Shown: positions 8,762 to 18,362, numbered from the stretch's first letter. The stretch: 64,000 nt of DNA from Allohahella sp002354735 (GCF_047946665.1 NZ_CP172312.1:2666001-2730000); one strand, 5' to 3'. The notes: a model not told the origin generated them from the letters alone. Numbers and translations: made by a program.

Positions 8762-9844
8762 TTGGCCAAACGTAGACTGACAGTACAGCAGAAGCGCCGC
8801 ATCGAAGGGCGTCAGCAGCAACATGGTGCCTTGCAAAGCAAGGGCGACAGGGTGAGTGACGATAGTCTCGAGCCGCCACGCGAAGGGCTTATCGTCAGTA
8901 ACCATGGTCAGAAGTTATTGGTCGCGGAACTTGAGTCCGATGCCGATGGCGTGGCACACCCGGTGCTCGACATCGCACGCATGTACCGCTGCCACGCCCG
9001 CAGCAATCTCCCGCCAGTAGTGGCTGGAGACCGGGTGGTTTTCCAGGTGGAACGCAAGCCCGCCAGCGAAAAACTCACCGGGGTCGTCAGTGCGCTTATG
9101 GAGCGGCGCAGTCTGCTATCCAGGCCAGACAAATTCGGCCGCCTGAAGCCAGTCGCCGCGAATGTCGACAGAATCTGCGTCGTCGTCGCACCGCTGCCAG
9201 AGCCGCACTTCAACCTCACTGACCGCTATATCGTGGCTGCTGAGCTCTCTGGTGCCGCGCCACTGATCATTTTCAACAAGGCGGATCTTGTAGCCGATGA
9301 TCCATCTTCACGAGTGCACGAGATGCGCGAGCTCTATACCTCGCTTGGCTACGATTGCATTCTCGTGTCCGCAAAGTCCAAAACAGGTACGGCTGAACTG
9401 CTTGCGTTGCTCGATGGCACAACTGCCATTCTCTGCGGCCAGTCCGGGGTTGGCAAAAGTGCGTTGGCCAAGCTGCTGATAGACGATGAAGAGGCTAGTG
9501 AAATTGCCATCGGTGCGCTGTCGGAAGCGGTCATAAAGGGTCGGCATACAACTACTGCCGCAAGGCTGTACCGTCTCAGAGCTGGAGAAGGGTTTCTGAT
9601 CGATTCGCCAGGTGTGCGGGAATTTGGCCTCTGGCACCTGGAACAGACCGATCTTACGCATGGCTTCATCGAGTTTCGGCCCTTCCTCGGCCAGTGCCGG
9701 TTCAGCGACTGCAGCCATACTCACGAGCCGGATTGCGCAATTCTCAAGGCGCTGGAGGACGGCCACATCGATCCGCGGCGCTGGGACAGTTACCGTGCGA
9801 CCGCGGATTCGCTCGACATGTTCGAGATCCGGCCTGAAGCCTGA
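8762..9844 (+). CDS. rsgA: Ribosome small-subunit biogenesis GTPase RsgA
   Basis: 360 aa from a TTG start at 8762. Circularly permuted GTPase that matures the 30S subunit. An OB fold (residues ~40-110) precedes G4 (FNKADL), G5 (VSAKS), G1 P-loop (GQSGVGKSALAKLL), switch (GRHTTTAARLY) and G3 (DSPGVREF). A C-terminal zinc knuckle follows, with CRFSDCSHTHEPDC. I prefer TTG 8762 over the longer ATG 8711 because it gives the family N-terminus MAKRRLTVQQ and has GGAG six bases upstream; the extra residues of the longer frame look unrelated. Confidence 0.94.
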   Translation: MAKRRLTVQQKRRIEGRQQQHGALQSKGDRVSDDSLEPPREGLIVSNHGQKLLVAELESDADGVAHPVLDIARMYRCHARSNLPPVVAGDRVVFQVERKPASEKLTGVVSALMERRSLLSRPDKFGRLKPVAANVDRICVVVAPLPEPHFNLTDRYIVAAELSGAAPLIIFNKADLVADDPSSRVHEMRELYTSLGYDCILVSAKSKTGTAELLALLDGTTAILCGQSGVGKSALAKLLIDDEEASEIAIGALSEAVIKGRHTTTAARLYRLRAGEGFLIDSPGVREFGLWHLEQTDLTHGFIEFRPFLGQCRFSDCSHTHEPDCAILKALEDGHIDPRRWDSYRATADSLDMFEIRPEA

Positions 9845-9862
9845 ATAACAGTTGTCCCCAGA

Positions 9863-10945
9863 CTACCAGGCCAGACTGTCCGGAGCTGGTTCGGCAGGTA
9901 CGGGTTTGCTTGGTGCCGGACGGGCGGGCTGCTCTTCCCGGTCCTGAGTCAGGCCACGGCCGTCCAGTCGCTGCAGGATATCGTCCGTGGATCTCGCGGC
10001 GGCACTGCCTGATCCACCAGCAGCCCCACTGGGTTTGGCAACTGGAGGGGGAACCGGTGGGGACGCCTTCGGCAGGATCTGGTCCCTGCCCGGCGTCACC
10101 TGTTCAGCATCCTCCATGATGAGTGCTGCCCGCCTGTTGAGCACCAGGATCGTGATGCGACGATTGATCGGATTGTAGGGTTCGGTGCTGTCGTACAGCG
10201 ATGAAGATGCCAGACCGACTACGCGGGAAATATGGTCTTCAGGCAAGCCCCCTTCCACTAGCGCTCTGCGAGCCGCATTGGCTCTATCCGACGACAGCTC
10301 CCAGTTCGAGTAGCCTGCAAAACCAGGAAATGGTCTGGCATCGGTATGCCCCGAAACGACCAGGCGGTTATCGACCCGCGAAATGGTCGGAGCCAGCTCA
10401 TTGATGATCTCGCGTGAGTATTCCTTCAATTCAGCCGAACCCGTGTCGAACATCGGCCTGCCTTGCTTATCGACGATCTGGATACGCAAGCCCTCGTCCG
10501 TGATGTCGAGCTTCAGCTGATCCTTGTACTCCCGTAGCGTGGGGCTCCGCTCAATCTGCTCCAGAATCACGTTCATCAATGAATACAGCTTGCGATGCTC
10601 CACCTGATCCACGATGTCCTGAGCCTGACGTTCTTCGAGCTTGATTTCGGGTTGGCTGATAGGAATGGCATCGGGATCATCTACCACCTGAATCGATACT
10701 GCCCCGCCGAGGTCGATCACTGATGGACTGCCGCCTTCGGTGAAGCCGATGGGGTCTTCAAAGTAGCTGGATATCGCCTCCTTCTGTTCTGGCGACGCCG
10801 ATTCACTCAGCCATAGCACCAGAAAGAAAGCCATCATCGCCACGGCAAAATCGGCGAAAGCGACTTTCCAGGCGCCCCCGTGCGGCTTGCCCTTCTTGAC
10901 GATGCGCCGAACGATAATCGGCTGGGGCTGGTTCAGCTGCTTCAT
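9863..10945 (-). CDS. motB: Flagellar motor stator protein MotB
   Basis: 360 aa. Peptidoglycan-anchored half of the proton-driven stator. One N-terminal membrane helix contains the proton-binding Asp in the motif AFADFAVAMMAFFLVLWL, as in E. coli MotB. A plug/linker follows, then an OmpA-like peptidoglycan-binding domain (VVSGHTDARPFPG, SNWELSSDRANAARRALVEGG, NRRITILVLNR). The last ~90 residues are Pro/Ala rich and disordered. It overlaps motA by 4 bases. No other flagellar genes are in the window, as usual for this location next to rsgA. Confidence 0.96.
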   Translation of the reverse strand: MKQLNQPQPIIVRRIVKKGKPHGGAWKVAFADFAVAMMAFFLVLWLSESASPEQKEAISSYFEDPIGFTEGGSPSVIDLGGAVSIQVVDDPDAIPISQPEIKLEERQAQDIVDQVEHRKLYSLMNVILEQIERSPTLREYKDQLKLDITDEGLRIQIVDKQGRPMFDTGSAELKEYSREIINELAPTISRVDNRLVVSGHTDARPFPGFAGYSNWELSSDRANAARRALVEGGLPEDHISRVVGLASSSLYDSTEPYNPINRRITILVLNRRAALIMEDAEQVTPGRDQILPKASPPVPPPVAKPSGAAGGSGSAAARSTDDILQRLDGRGLTQDREEQPARPAPSKPVPAEPAPDSLAW

Positions 10946-11793
10946 CTGGCTTTTACGTGATCATTCAATTCCTGGAAGCTGGGACGAACACTTGAATCGA
11001 GCGTCTTTCTGCCAAATTCAATCGCTATCTGGGGCGCCTGCCCGCCCAGGAAGGCCAGAATACTCATTTTCGTGCATTCATAGGCCTTTATTTCGGCATC
11101 GGCCAGGTGATGAATGGCGCTTGAAAGTGGCCCAACGAAGCCATAGGCCGCCAGGATACCTATGAAGGTTCCCACCAGGGCAGCAGCGACGTGCAGGCCC
11201 AGCTCGGCAGGCGGACCGCCAAGCGACTTCATCGTGATGACAATACCCAGTACGGCGGCAACGATACCAAAACCGGGCAGGCCATCCGCGATGGCATGAA
11301 CTGCATCGCCGGGTTTCTCGAGTTCATGCTGCCGGGCGGTGATTTCCATATCGATCAGGCCTTCCAGCTCATGGGCAGCCATGTTGCCAGAGGCGACGAT
11401 ACGAAAATAATCGCAAACGAAGTCTCGCAACTTTGGCTGACTCTGAATCGACGGATATTTATTGAATAGATCGCTCTCATTAGGCTCATCGACATCAGCT
11501 TCGATTGACATGATGCCGGCCTTGCGTGACTTGTCGAAGAGCTCGTACAGCAGCGTCAGGAGATCCAGGTAAAGTTGTCGAGTAAAACGACTACCGACAA
11601 TGACAGTCTTGATCGAGGCGCCGACTGTTTTGATGGTTTTGAATGAATTGGCAATCAGGAAGGCGCCAAGAGCAGCGCCGAAGATGATTACCAACTCAAA
11701 AGGCTGCCACAGGGCAGCAAGCTCCCCGTGTGAGAGCACGTAGCCCCCGAGAACGCTGGCTAAAACAACAATCGATCCGATCAGAAGCAACAT
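10942..11793 (-). CDS. motA: Flagellar motor stator protein MotA
   Basis: 283 aa, the size of E. coli-type MotA. Four membrane helices: two near the N-terminus (residues ~1-20 and ~30-55) and two after residue 165 (DGLPGFGIVAAVLGIVITM and HVAAALVGTFIGILAAYGFVGPL), separated by a cytoplasmic loop that contacts FliG. The conserved Pro-Gly motif PGFGIVAAVLG is intact. First gene of the motAB operon, divergent from the HDOD gene. Confidence 0.97.
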   Translation of the reverse strand: MLLLIGSIVVLASVLGGYVLSHGELAALWQPFELVIIFGAALGAFLIANSFKTIKTVGASIKTVIVGSRFTRQLYLDLLTLLYELFDKSRKAGIMSIEADVDEPNESDLFNKYPSIQSQPKLRDFVCDYFRIVASGNMAAHELEGLIDMEITARQHELEKPGDAVHAIADGLPGFGIVAAVLGIVITMKSLGGPPAELGLHVAAALVGTFIGILAAYGFVGPLSSAIHHLADAEIKAYECTKMSILAFLGGQAPQIAIEFGRKTLDSSVRPSFQELNDHVKAR

Positions 11794-11873
11794 GGCAAAT
11801 TCGTCAGCTTGGGATATGCTTGGATTAGAACAAGTTAAGTAGATGATCGTTTAATTAACAACTGTGTGGAGCG

Positions 11874-13814
11874 TTGTACCTGAACGAAGTCGAGCTAGAG
11901 CACCCTGACCGGGAGCCCGACGCCGAGGCAGCCACGGCTGCCAAACTGGCAAGTACAGTGGCTTCCATGCTTGAGCGACCGCTTCCGGCGGTCACTCATT
12001 CAGGTCGTCTGTTGCATCTTGCGCTGAAGGAAAAGGAGCTGACCTTTGCCCAGATGGCCGAGCATGTGCAAAACGATCCGGTCCTCGCGCTTACGCTCAT
12101 TCGCAATGCCAACCTGTTCATGCGCTCCAAGGAAGCCGCCATTCGGAATATTCCCCAGGCCATCAGCATCATTGGGCTTGAACGTCTGAGCGTGCTGCTG
12201 CAGACCACCGGCACTTACGACTATTCGGAAGATCCTGGGCACAAGAAAACAGCGCTGCTGGAAGCAGCTCTCGGGCGCAGCCTCTGTGCAGCCGAAATGG
12301 CGCGCTTCACCTACACCACCGCAAAAAAGCCTGAAGAAGAGATACGCAACGCCTTCTGGAACACCCTGCTCTGGGCGAGCCCTTATTGGTATCTCTGGCA
12401 CTGGCGCGGCAAGGAGATGCAGGCGGTCTATCAGCAGACACGGATGAAGGGCATGGCACATGTCGATGCGCGCAAACTGGAGCGCAGGATCCTGGGATTC
12501 GAAATCCGTGCGTTCTGGCGCGAAGCTCACAAGCAGATGGCGCTGCCAATTCTTGATGCCAACACCCTGTTCGACCATGAGCTCGCGGACATGCGCACGC
12601 TTGCCAAGCTCACTTCAGCGGCCAAGAAAGGGTATGAGAACGATTCGCCGCGCGCCTATATTACCAAGCCTTTGCGACAGTTCAGCAAGCGACCGGGCTT
12701 TACCGAAACCATGCTCAACCTGCTGGTCGAACATGCGAGCATAAGCTGGCACTCAAAGGCTGTGAATCGATGCTTCTTCGCCATGGCAGCACGCTGGAAG
12801 GCGTCGCCTATACTGGGTGTTCGCTGGGCCCATGAGGTCGCTGTACTCAGTGCCAGGCAACACCCGCTCCGCCACGGCGTGGGCCTGGCTGCGTCGCTAT
12901 TGACGCCCGAGCCGGGTCCGGGTGAGCCACTGTTCGACTGGCCAGAGGCAGCCCCCGCGACTTCTCCAGAGCCAAGGAAGCCATTTCGGCCTCAACCCAC
13001 GCAGGCAAGCGTCGGCACACCAGGCAAGCCGCCACACCTCGCGCCCGATGCAGAGCCCTCGGAACCGCCTGCAGTGAAAACAGCCAGACCGGATGTTGCC
13101 GATGACAGTCCGCTCAAAGTGGCCGAGGCTGAGTCCGAGCCTGGACCAGCTACGACAGCATTGAATCAGGTGGCAGAGCCCGAACCGCAGCGCAAGTCGA
13201 TGCCGACTTCACCCGATCAGTCGCCCATCAAGACCTATGGTATGGCTGATATTCCGCGTCAGCCGCAGCTGCGCAAGGCACCGAACCGCGCCCTTTTCAA
13301 CCAGACCATCCAGGACATGCTGATTAACCCGATGCAGTTCGAGGGTCTTCCGGACCTGATGCAGACCACCATAAGCTGCGTAGTCGACGGCATTGGACTG
13401 GAAGCCTGCCTGGTCAGTCTCATGACGGCCGACCGAACAGCAGTGAAGGCCTTTTTCACCACGCCACTGCCCGCCCGCGAGACGCTGGAAGGTCGACAGC
13501 TGCGTCTCGAGGAGTTCCCGCTGTTCTCGAAACTCATGCGGAAACCCGCTTCAATCTGGGTGAGTCCCGAATCCTCGCCACGGATCAAGGCGCATCTTAC
13601 CGAGGAGTTTTCATCGCTGTTCCAGGTGCAGGAATTCTTCGCCAGCTCCTGTTTCGTCGGCACACGCCCAGTCGGGCTGATTTACGCTGATAATGGCTTC
13701 CAGAGTGGTCCGATGACGACCTTCGAGTACGAAAGTTTCAAAGAGCTCTGTAATGCAACAAGCCAGGTCGTTTACAATCTTGCCCAGCGTGCCCGGTCGA
13801 ACAAGAAGAGCTAG
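11874..13814 (+). CDS. HDOD-domain signalling protein
   Basis: 646 aa from a TTG start preceded closely by GGAG. The first ~330 residues are an HDOD domain (LHLALKEKELTFAQMAEHVQNDPVLALTLIRNAN, AISIIGLERLS), a catalytically inert HD-superfamily output module. A Pro/Glu-rich linker of about 110 residues follows (positions ~365-475), then a C-terminal GAF-like region (MADIPRQ... to ASCFVGTRPVGLIYADNG). A protein of this kind lies at the same place beside motA in Pseudomonas-like genomes. Its partner is unknown. A role in signalling, perhaps for motility, is inferred from domains and neighbours. Confidence 0.85.
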   Translation: MYLNEVELEHPDREPDAEAATAAKLASTVASMLERPLPAVTHSGRLLHLALKEKELTFAQMAEHVQNDPVLALTLIRNANLFMRSKEAAIRNIPQAISIIGLERLSVLLQTTGTYDYSEDPGHKKTALLEAALGRSLCAAEMARFTYTTAKKPEEEIRNAFWNTLLWASPYWYLWHWRGKEMQAVYQQTRMKGMAHVDARKLERRILGFEIRAFWREAHKQMALPILDANTLFDHELADMRTLAKLTSAAKKGYENDSPRAYITKPLRQFSKRPGFTETMLNLLVEHASISWHSKAVNRCFFAMAARWKASPILGVRWAHEVAVLSARQHPLRHGVGLAASLLTPEPGPGEPLFDWPEAAPATSPEPRKPFRPQPTQASVGTPGKPPHLAPDAEPSEPPAVKTARPDVADDSPLKVAEAESEPGPATTALNQVAEPEPQRKSMPTSPDQSPIKTYGMADIPRQPQLRKAPNRALFNQTIQDMLINPMQFEGLPDLMQTTISCVVDGIGLEACLVSLMTADRTAVKAFFTTPLPARETLEGRQLRLEEFPLFSKLMRKPASIWVSPESSPRIKAHLTEEFSSLFQVQEFFASSCFVGTRPVGLIYADNGFQSGPMTTFEYESFKELCNATSQVVYNLAQRARSNKKS

Positions 13815-13852
13815 ATACCGGTGCCAAGCTTCATGACTCCAGAGGCCCTTCT

Positions 13853-14761
13853 TTGACCCATTCAATCTCATCCCAGACCAGCGAACTCGAACACTGGTCG
13901 CTGCTCATTCAACCGCAACAGTTGCTCGACTACATGCAGCGACCCACCGAGACACGAGTGCTGGTGGTCGACCTGTCGCCGAAAGCGACCTTTGAGCAGC
14001 AGCATGTCGAAGGTGCCATGTGGCTAGACCCCACGCGGACCAAAACCCACCCGCCGTTCAATGGTAAGCTACCAGAGATTCAGCAGCTTCAATCCATCGC
14101 TGCCGATCTTGACCTCCATCACAACGACCATCTTGTGGTTATGGATGCCGAAGGTGGCGCCTGGGCCGGCCGCTTCGTCTGGCTCATGCTGAGCATTGGC
14201 TTCAGTAATGTGCACGTTGTGGACGGTGGGCGCATTGCGTGGGAAGGCCTCGGTCTTCCCATGGTGAACACTAAGTCCGACCCCGCCGCCCCGCCACCCG
14301 CGTCTGTTCGTGGCTCAGTCTTTCTACCCGACGCAAGCTCCGTGGCCGCATCCGCGCCTGCGGTCAGCGTCGACTTATCCACACTGAAAGAACTTGTCGA
14401 AGCTGGCCAGGTGCAAATCTGGGATGCCAGATCTGCAGAGGAGTTTGCCGGCAGGCGTGTCACCGCAAAAAATAACGGACATATAAAAGGCGCCTGTCAT
14501 CTTGAGTGGACGAGCCTGCTCGACCCAAGAAACCATTATCGCCTTCGCCCAGATGCCGACTTGAGCAAGCTTCTCACGCAGGCTGGTCTCGACCCCGATC
14601 GTCAAATCGTCACGCATTGCCAGACCCACCATCGCTCAGGCCTGACTTTTCTTGTCGGCCGACAGCTGGGTCTGGATATCAAGGCGTATCCCGGCTCCTG
14701 GTCCGAATGGGGCAACAGCGACAGCACTGGCCATCTCATTGAACAGACAGGAGTAGCCTGA
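13853..14761 (+). CDS. rhdA: Thiosulfate sulfurtransferase (rhodanese) RhdA
   Basis: 302 aa, two tandem rhodanese domains (about residues 15-140 inactive, 165-295 active). The active-site loop is CQTHHRSG, the unusual loop known from Azotobacter vinelandii RhdA, in place of the common CxxGxR. The persulfide-carrying Cys is at about 260. Starts at a TTG with AGAGG upstream. Its stop lies one base before psd, so the two are probably co-translated. RhdA is linked to sulfur transfer and protection of Fe-S enzymes. Confidence 0.92.
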   Translation: MTHSISSQTSELEHWSLLIQPQQLLDYMQRPTETRVLVVDLSPKATFEQQHVEGAMWLDPTRTKTHPPFNGKLPEIQQLQSIAADLDLHHNDHLVVMDAEGGAWAGRFVWLMLSIGFSNVHVVDGGRIAWEGLGLPMVNTKSDPAAPPPASVRGSVFLPDASSVAASAPAVSVDLSTLKELVEAGQVQIWDARSAEEFAGRRVTAKNNGHIKGACHLEWTSLLDPRNHYRLRPDADLSKLLTQAGLDPDRQIVTHCQTHHRSGLTFLVGRQLGLDIKAYPGSWSEWGNSDSTGHLIEQTGVA

Positions 14762-14762
14762 C

Positions 14763-15656
14763 ATGGGCAGACGTGACGACATTTTCGTAAAATCCCAGTA
14801 CCTCGTTCCGCAGGGTTCGCTCTCGCGGCTGGCTGGCAAGATTGCAGCGTCGACTGACCCGCGACTGAAAAACGCCTTCATCAAATGGTTTGTGAAGAAG
14901 TACCAGGTCGACATGAGCGAGGCTGCGGAATCTGAGCCCGAAGCCTTTGCAAGCTTCAATGATTTCTTCACACGAGCCCTCAAACCTGGCGCACGTACTA
15001 TCGACTCAGCGAAAGACGCTTTAGTCTCACCTGTTGATGGCGCAGTGTCCCAATTGGGCACCTTGCTCGCAGGTCGTATTCTGCAGGCCAAAGGTCGGAC
15101 CTATAGCGCTCTGGAACTCTTTGGCGGCGACAGTCTGGCTGCCAGACCGTTTCACGGTGGCGAATTCGCGACGATATATCTGGCGCCCAAGGACTATCAT
15201 CGCATTCACATGCCGTGTGACGCGCGCCTGACCAGCATGATCCACGTCCCCGGCCGCCTGTTCTCGGTAAACCCCGCTACGGCTGAAGCCGTTCCAAGTT
15301 TATTCGCGCGTAATGAGCGCGTCATCTGCGTGTTTGATACCGAATTCGGTCCATTTGCAATGGTACTGGTTGGTGCGATGATTGTGGCGAGTATCGCTAC
15401 GACGTGGGCTGGGCTGGTTGGGTCCGGTGATCAGAAACGCACCGGCGCTACCATTTCAAGGATCGATTACGAACCCGATGGCGATAATCCCGCACCGACT
15501 TTCCTCAAAGGCGAGGAAATGGGGCGCTTCCATCTCGGTTCGACAGTCATCCTGCTGGCACCGCCTGACAGCTTCAAATGGAATGATGCCCTTCACGCTG
15601 GCTCACGCCTCAGACTTGGCGAACGAATCGCCACCTTGAATCCAAAGCGTGGCTAA
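14763..15656 (+). CDS. psd: Phosphatidylserine decarboxylase proenzyme
   Basis: 297 aa. Makes phosphatidylethanolamine by decarboxylating phosphatidylserine at the inner membrane. The self-cleavage motif HLGSTVILL near the C-terminus yields the pyruvoyl cofactor from Ser. The catalytic region SPVDGAVSQLG (Asp) and the PKDYHRIHMPCDARL motif with both His residues are intact. Its TAA stop shares two bases with the TAG of the convergent epmA (CTAA at 15653-15656). Confidence 0.96.
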   Translation: MGRRDDIFVKSQYLVPQGSLSRLAGKIAASTDPRLKNAFIKWFVKKYQVDMSEAAESEPEAFASFNDFFTRALKPGARTIDSAKDALVSPVDGAVSQLGTLLAGRILQAKGRTYSALELFGGDSLAARPFHGGEFATIYLAPKDYHRIHMPCDARLTSMIHVPGRLFSVNPATAEAVPSLFARNERVICVFDTEFGPFAMVLVGAMIVASIATTWAGLVGSGDQKRTGATISRIDYEPDGDNPAPTFLKGEEMGRFHLGSTVILLAPPDSFKWNDALHAGSRLRLGERIATLNPKRG

Positions 15657-16591
15657 CTAATAGAGCTCGAGGCGAAGCTGAGTACCTGATCGATGCGGGA
15701 AAGGCCTAGCAAACGCATCACCAGCCGGTCTACGCCGAGCGCTATGCCGCTACACGGTGGCATGGCCTCCATCGCGGCTACCAGCGAATGGTCCAGTGCC
15801 AGCTCAGGCAACCCGAATCGTCGCCGACGTGCGTTGTCGTCTTCATGACGCTTGCGGAACTCGGCCGTGTCAGTGAGCTCATGGTAGGCATTCGCGATCT
15901 CCAGGCCATAGAGGTATAACTCGAAGCGTTCAGCGACAAGACGCCCAGCCGCATCTAACCGGGTTCTGGACTGCGAGGCTTGCTCTGCCGGATAACCCTC
16001 GACGATGGCTACAGGGCAGCTGGCCAGTAGCGCTTCTGCCCGACTACTAAACAGCAGGTCGAGCAAGGTCGCAGGCTCTGCCGATTCGACATCATCGTAG
16101 CCACTGACCTGCTGCCTGACAGTAGCTCTCAACGCTTCATCGCTGACCGTAAACGGGTTGACCCCACAGGCATCGATCATGAGCTGCGCGTAGGTAAAGC
16201 GCTTTGGCAAGGCAAACTCGGCTAAGGATGGCCAAGGCAGCTCGCTGACTCTTTCAGCGTGACCAGCGAGTCCTGACAGCAGCGCCAGAGTCTCAGCCAG
16301 CATATCTTCCAGTGCGAAGCCGGGGCGATACCACTCGAGCATGAGAAACTCAGGATTGTGACGCTTGCCACTCTCGTTTGCCCTGAAGGCCTTGCTGAAG
16401 GTGAAGATGGCACCTGAACCCGAACCAAGCAGACGCTTCATATAGGGCTCTGGAGAAGTCAGGAGATACTGGCCGTTGCAAAGGCGCAGACTATTCAGGT
16501 GTACATCGCTGGCTGAGGTGTCTGCCAATACCGGAACGTCGACTTCCAGAATGCCGCGGTCCTTGAAGAAATGGCGCATCTGGTCCAGCAC
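15653..16591 (-). CDS. epmA: EF-P--(R)-beta-lysine ligase EpmA
   Basis: 312 aa from GTG 16591. A class II lysyl-tRNA synthetase paralogue lacking the anticodon domain; it attaches (R)-beta-lysine to Lys34 of EF-P. Class II motifs are clear: motif 2 region RANESGKRHNPEFLMLEWY and motif 3 SGIALGVDRLVMRLLG. The reading frame carries family-like sequence further upstream (RWQSTAALEVLRARAA) back to a CTG at 16654, which overlaps the efp stop, but no ATG, GTG or TTG lies there. The true start may be that CTG (333 aa). It follows efp in one operon, with epmB divergent. Confidence 0.93.
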   Translation of the reverse strand: MLDQMRHFFKDRGILEVDVPVLADTSASDVHLNSLRLCNGQYLLTSPEPYMKRLLGSGSGAIFTFSKAFRANESGKRHNPEFLMLEWYRPGFALEDMLAETLALLSGLAGHAERVSELPWPSLAEFALPKRFTYAQLMIDACGVNPFTVSDEALRATVRQQVSGYDDVESAEPATLLDLLFSSRAEALLASCPVAIVEGYPAEQASQSRTRLDAAGRLVAERFELYLYGLEIANAYHELTDTAEFRKRHEDDNARRRRFGLPELALDHSLVAAMEAMPPCSGIALGVDRLVMRLLGLSRIDQVLSFASSSIS

Positions 16592-16650
16592 AGCAGCCCT
16601 GGCCCGAAGGACCTCCAGCGCTGCAGTGCTTTGCCAGCGGAGAGGCTGAC

Positions 16651-17223
16651 TCAGTTTTTAACCCGGTTGACGTAGGCGCCTGTGCGGGTGTCGACCTTGA
16701 TGAAGTCACCCTGATCCACGAAAAGCGGCACGCTGACCACCGCATCCGTACTCAGGCGGGCAGGCTTTGTACCGCCCTGTGCGGTATCACCCTTGACCCC
16801 GGGGTCGGTCTCTATGATCTGCAGGTCGACGAAATTTGGCGGTATGACAGAGAGCGGCGCGCCGTTATAGAGCGTTACCGTGTAAACTTCCTGTTCCTTC
16901 AGCCACTTTTTCGTATCGCCGACTGCAGCGGCGTCTGCCCCATGCTGCTCGAACGAGCCATCAGTGAGCATGAAGTGGTAGAATTCACCATCGGTGTAGA
17001 CGTACTCCATCTCAAGATCGATAACGTCGGCGCCTTCGAGCGACTCGCCGGACTTGAAGGTCTTCTCGAGAACACGGCCTGTTTTCAGGTTTCGCAGTCG
17101 AACCCGGTTGAAGGCCTGGCCCTTGCCTGGCTTGACGAATTCGTTCTCGATAATCGAACATGGATCGCCATCGAGCATGATCTTCAATCCGGACTTGAAC
17201 TCGTTGGTTGAAAAAGTCGCCAT
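16651..17223 (-). CDS. efp: Translation elongation factor P
   Basis: 190 aa. Binds ribosomes stalled on polyproline and stimulates peptide-bond formation. KOW-like domain I carries the acceptor loop EFVKPGKGQAF with Lys34, the site lysylated by EpmA. Domains II and III (OB folds) follow with DLQIIETDPGVKGDTA and VPLFVDQGDFIKVDTRTG. Lys34 together with epmA and epmB shows the beta-lysylation route rather than the Arg32/EarP rhamnosylation of Pseudomonas. Confidence 0.98.
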   Translation of the reverse strand: MATFSTNEFKSGLKIMLDGDPCSIIENEFVKPGKGQAFNRVRLRNLKTGRVLEKTFKSGESLEGADVIDLEMEYVYTDGEFYHFMLTDGSFEQHGADAAAVGDTKKWLKEQEVYTVTLYNGAPLSVIPPNFVDLQIIETDPGVKGDTAQGGTKPARLSTDAVVSVPLFVDQGDFIKVDTRTGAYVNRVKN

Positions 17224-17261
17224 ATACTCTCGCTTACAGTCGTTGTCTCAGGATGTTTATT

Positions 17262-18362
17262 ATGTCGAAAGCCGTGCAGATCCAGGACGCGGGCTCAATC
17301 AAGGCGTCCGGGGAGGCGCGCATCATAACGCGAAATGTAGCGTTTGGCGATGCCCCGACAGGCTGGCAGGACAGTCTGAAAGACATGTTCACGAGCTATC
17401 GGGAGCTGGCCGCCTACCTCGAACTGCCCCTGACCCACTTCAGTGAGCTCGATGCCGTCGCCCGACAGTTCCCGCTGCGCGTAACGCGTGCCTTCGCTTC
17501 ACGTATACGACCTGGTGATCCCGACGATCCATTGCTGAGGCAGGTCCTTCCCGATATCCGCGAGCTCCAGGTCTCAGCTGCCACGACGACTGACCCACTG
17601 GCCGAAGGCGCCTTTACGACCCAGGCCGGCGTTGTGCAGAAATACCGTCACCGTGCCCTCTTCATTCTTACCGGCGCCTGCGCCATACATTGCCGCTACT
17701 GCTTCAGACGCCATTTTCCCTATGAACAGCATCGCCAGAGCCGTCAGGCGTGGAGCGAGAGAATAGCCAGCCTGGCAGCCGACCCGGAGCTTGAGGAAAT
17801 CATTCTTAGTGGCGGCGATCCGCTGATGCTGGACGATGGCGCCCTGGCCAGCCTGTTTGAGGCCTTGCAGAAGCTACCGGCTCTGCGCAGAATCCGCCTG
17901 CATACTCGCATGCCTAGTGTCTTGCCGGATCGGATAACGCCACAGCTGCTCGAGCTGTTGCGAGCCTGCCCTCAGAAAGTCATCGTCGTCAATCACATCA
18001 ACCACGCCAACGAAATCGATGACGCGGTCATTACGGCCAATGGACAGCTTCGCGAGGTTTGCACACTATTGAACCAGACAGTGCTGCTCAAGGGCGTCAA
18101 CAACACGCTCCGTATGCAAATCGATCTGTCGCAGGCGCTCTTCGACGCCGGCATCCTGCCCTATTATCTGCACTTACCGGACGCGGTAGATGCTGCGGGG
18201 CATTTCATGATTTCGCCAGAAAGTGCGTCTGAACTGTACGCCGAAATGCTCGCCAACCTGCCTGGTTACCTCGTGCCACGGCTGGTTTATGAGGATCCCG
18301 GCTTCATCAGCAAGGTGCCACTGCAGCCTGCGCTCGCATCACTAACGAGGAAGCATGTTTAA
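17262..18362 (+). CDS. epmB: EF-P beta-lysylation protein EpmB (lysine 2,3-aminomutase)
   Basis: 366 aa. Radical SAM, PLP-dependent enzyme that makes (R)-beta-lysine from lysine for EpmA. The radical SAM cluster motif is CAIHCRYCFRRHF, followed by the SAM-binding ILSGGDPLML and RIRLHTRMP motifs. I chose ATG 17262 because AGGA is 8 bases upstream. A longer frame to TTG 17208 would overlap the divergent efp start. Divergent from efp by 38 bases, so both promoters must lie within or across each other's 5' ends. Confidence 0.95.
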   Translation: MSKAVQIQDAGSIKASGEARIITRNVAFGDAPTGWQDSLKDMFTSYRELAAYLELPLTHFSELDAVARQFPLRVTRAFASRIRPGDPDDPLLRQVLPDIRELQVSAATTTDPLAEGAFTTQAGVVQKYRHRALFILTGACAIHCRYCFRRHFPYEQHRQSRQAWSERIASLAADPELEEIILSGGDPLMLDDGALASLFEALQKLPALRRIRLHTRMPSVLPDRITPQLLELLRACPQKVIVVNHINHANEIDDAVITANGQLREVCTLLNQTVLLKGVNNTLRMQIDLSQALFDAGILPYYLHLPDAVDAAGHFMISPESASELYAEMLANLPGYLVPRLVYEDPGFISKVPLQPALASLTRKHV

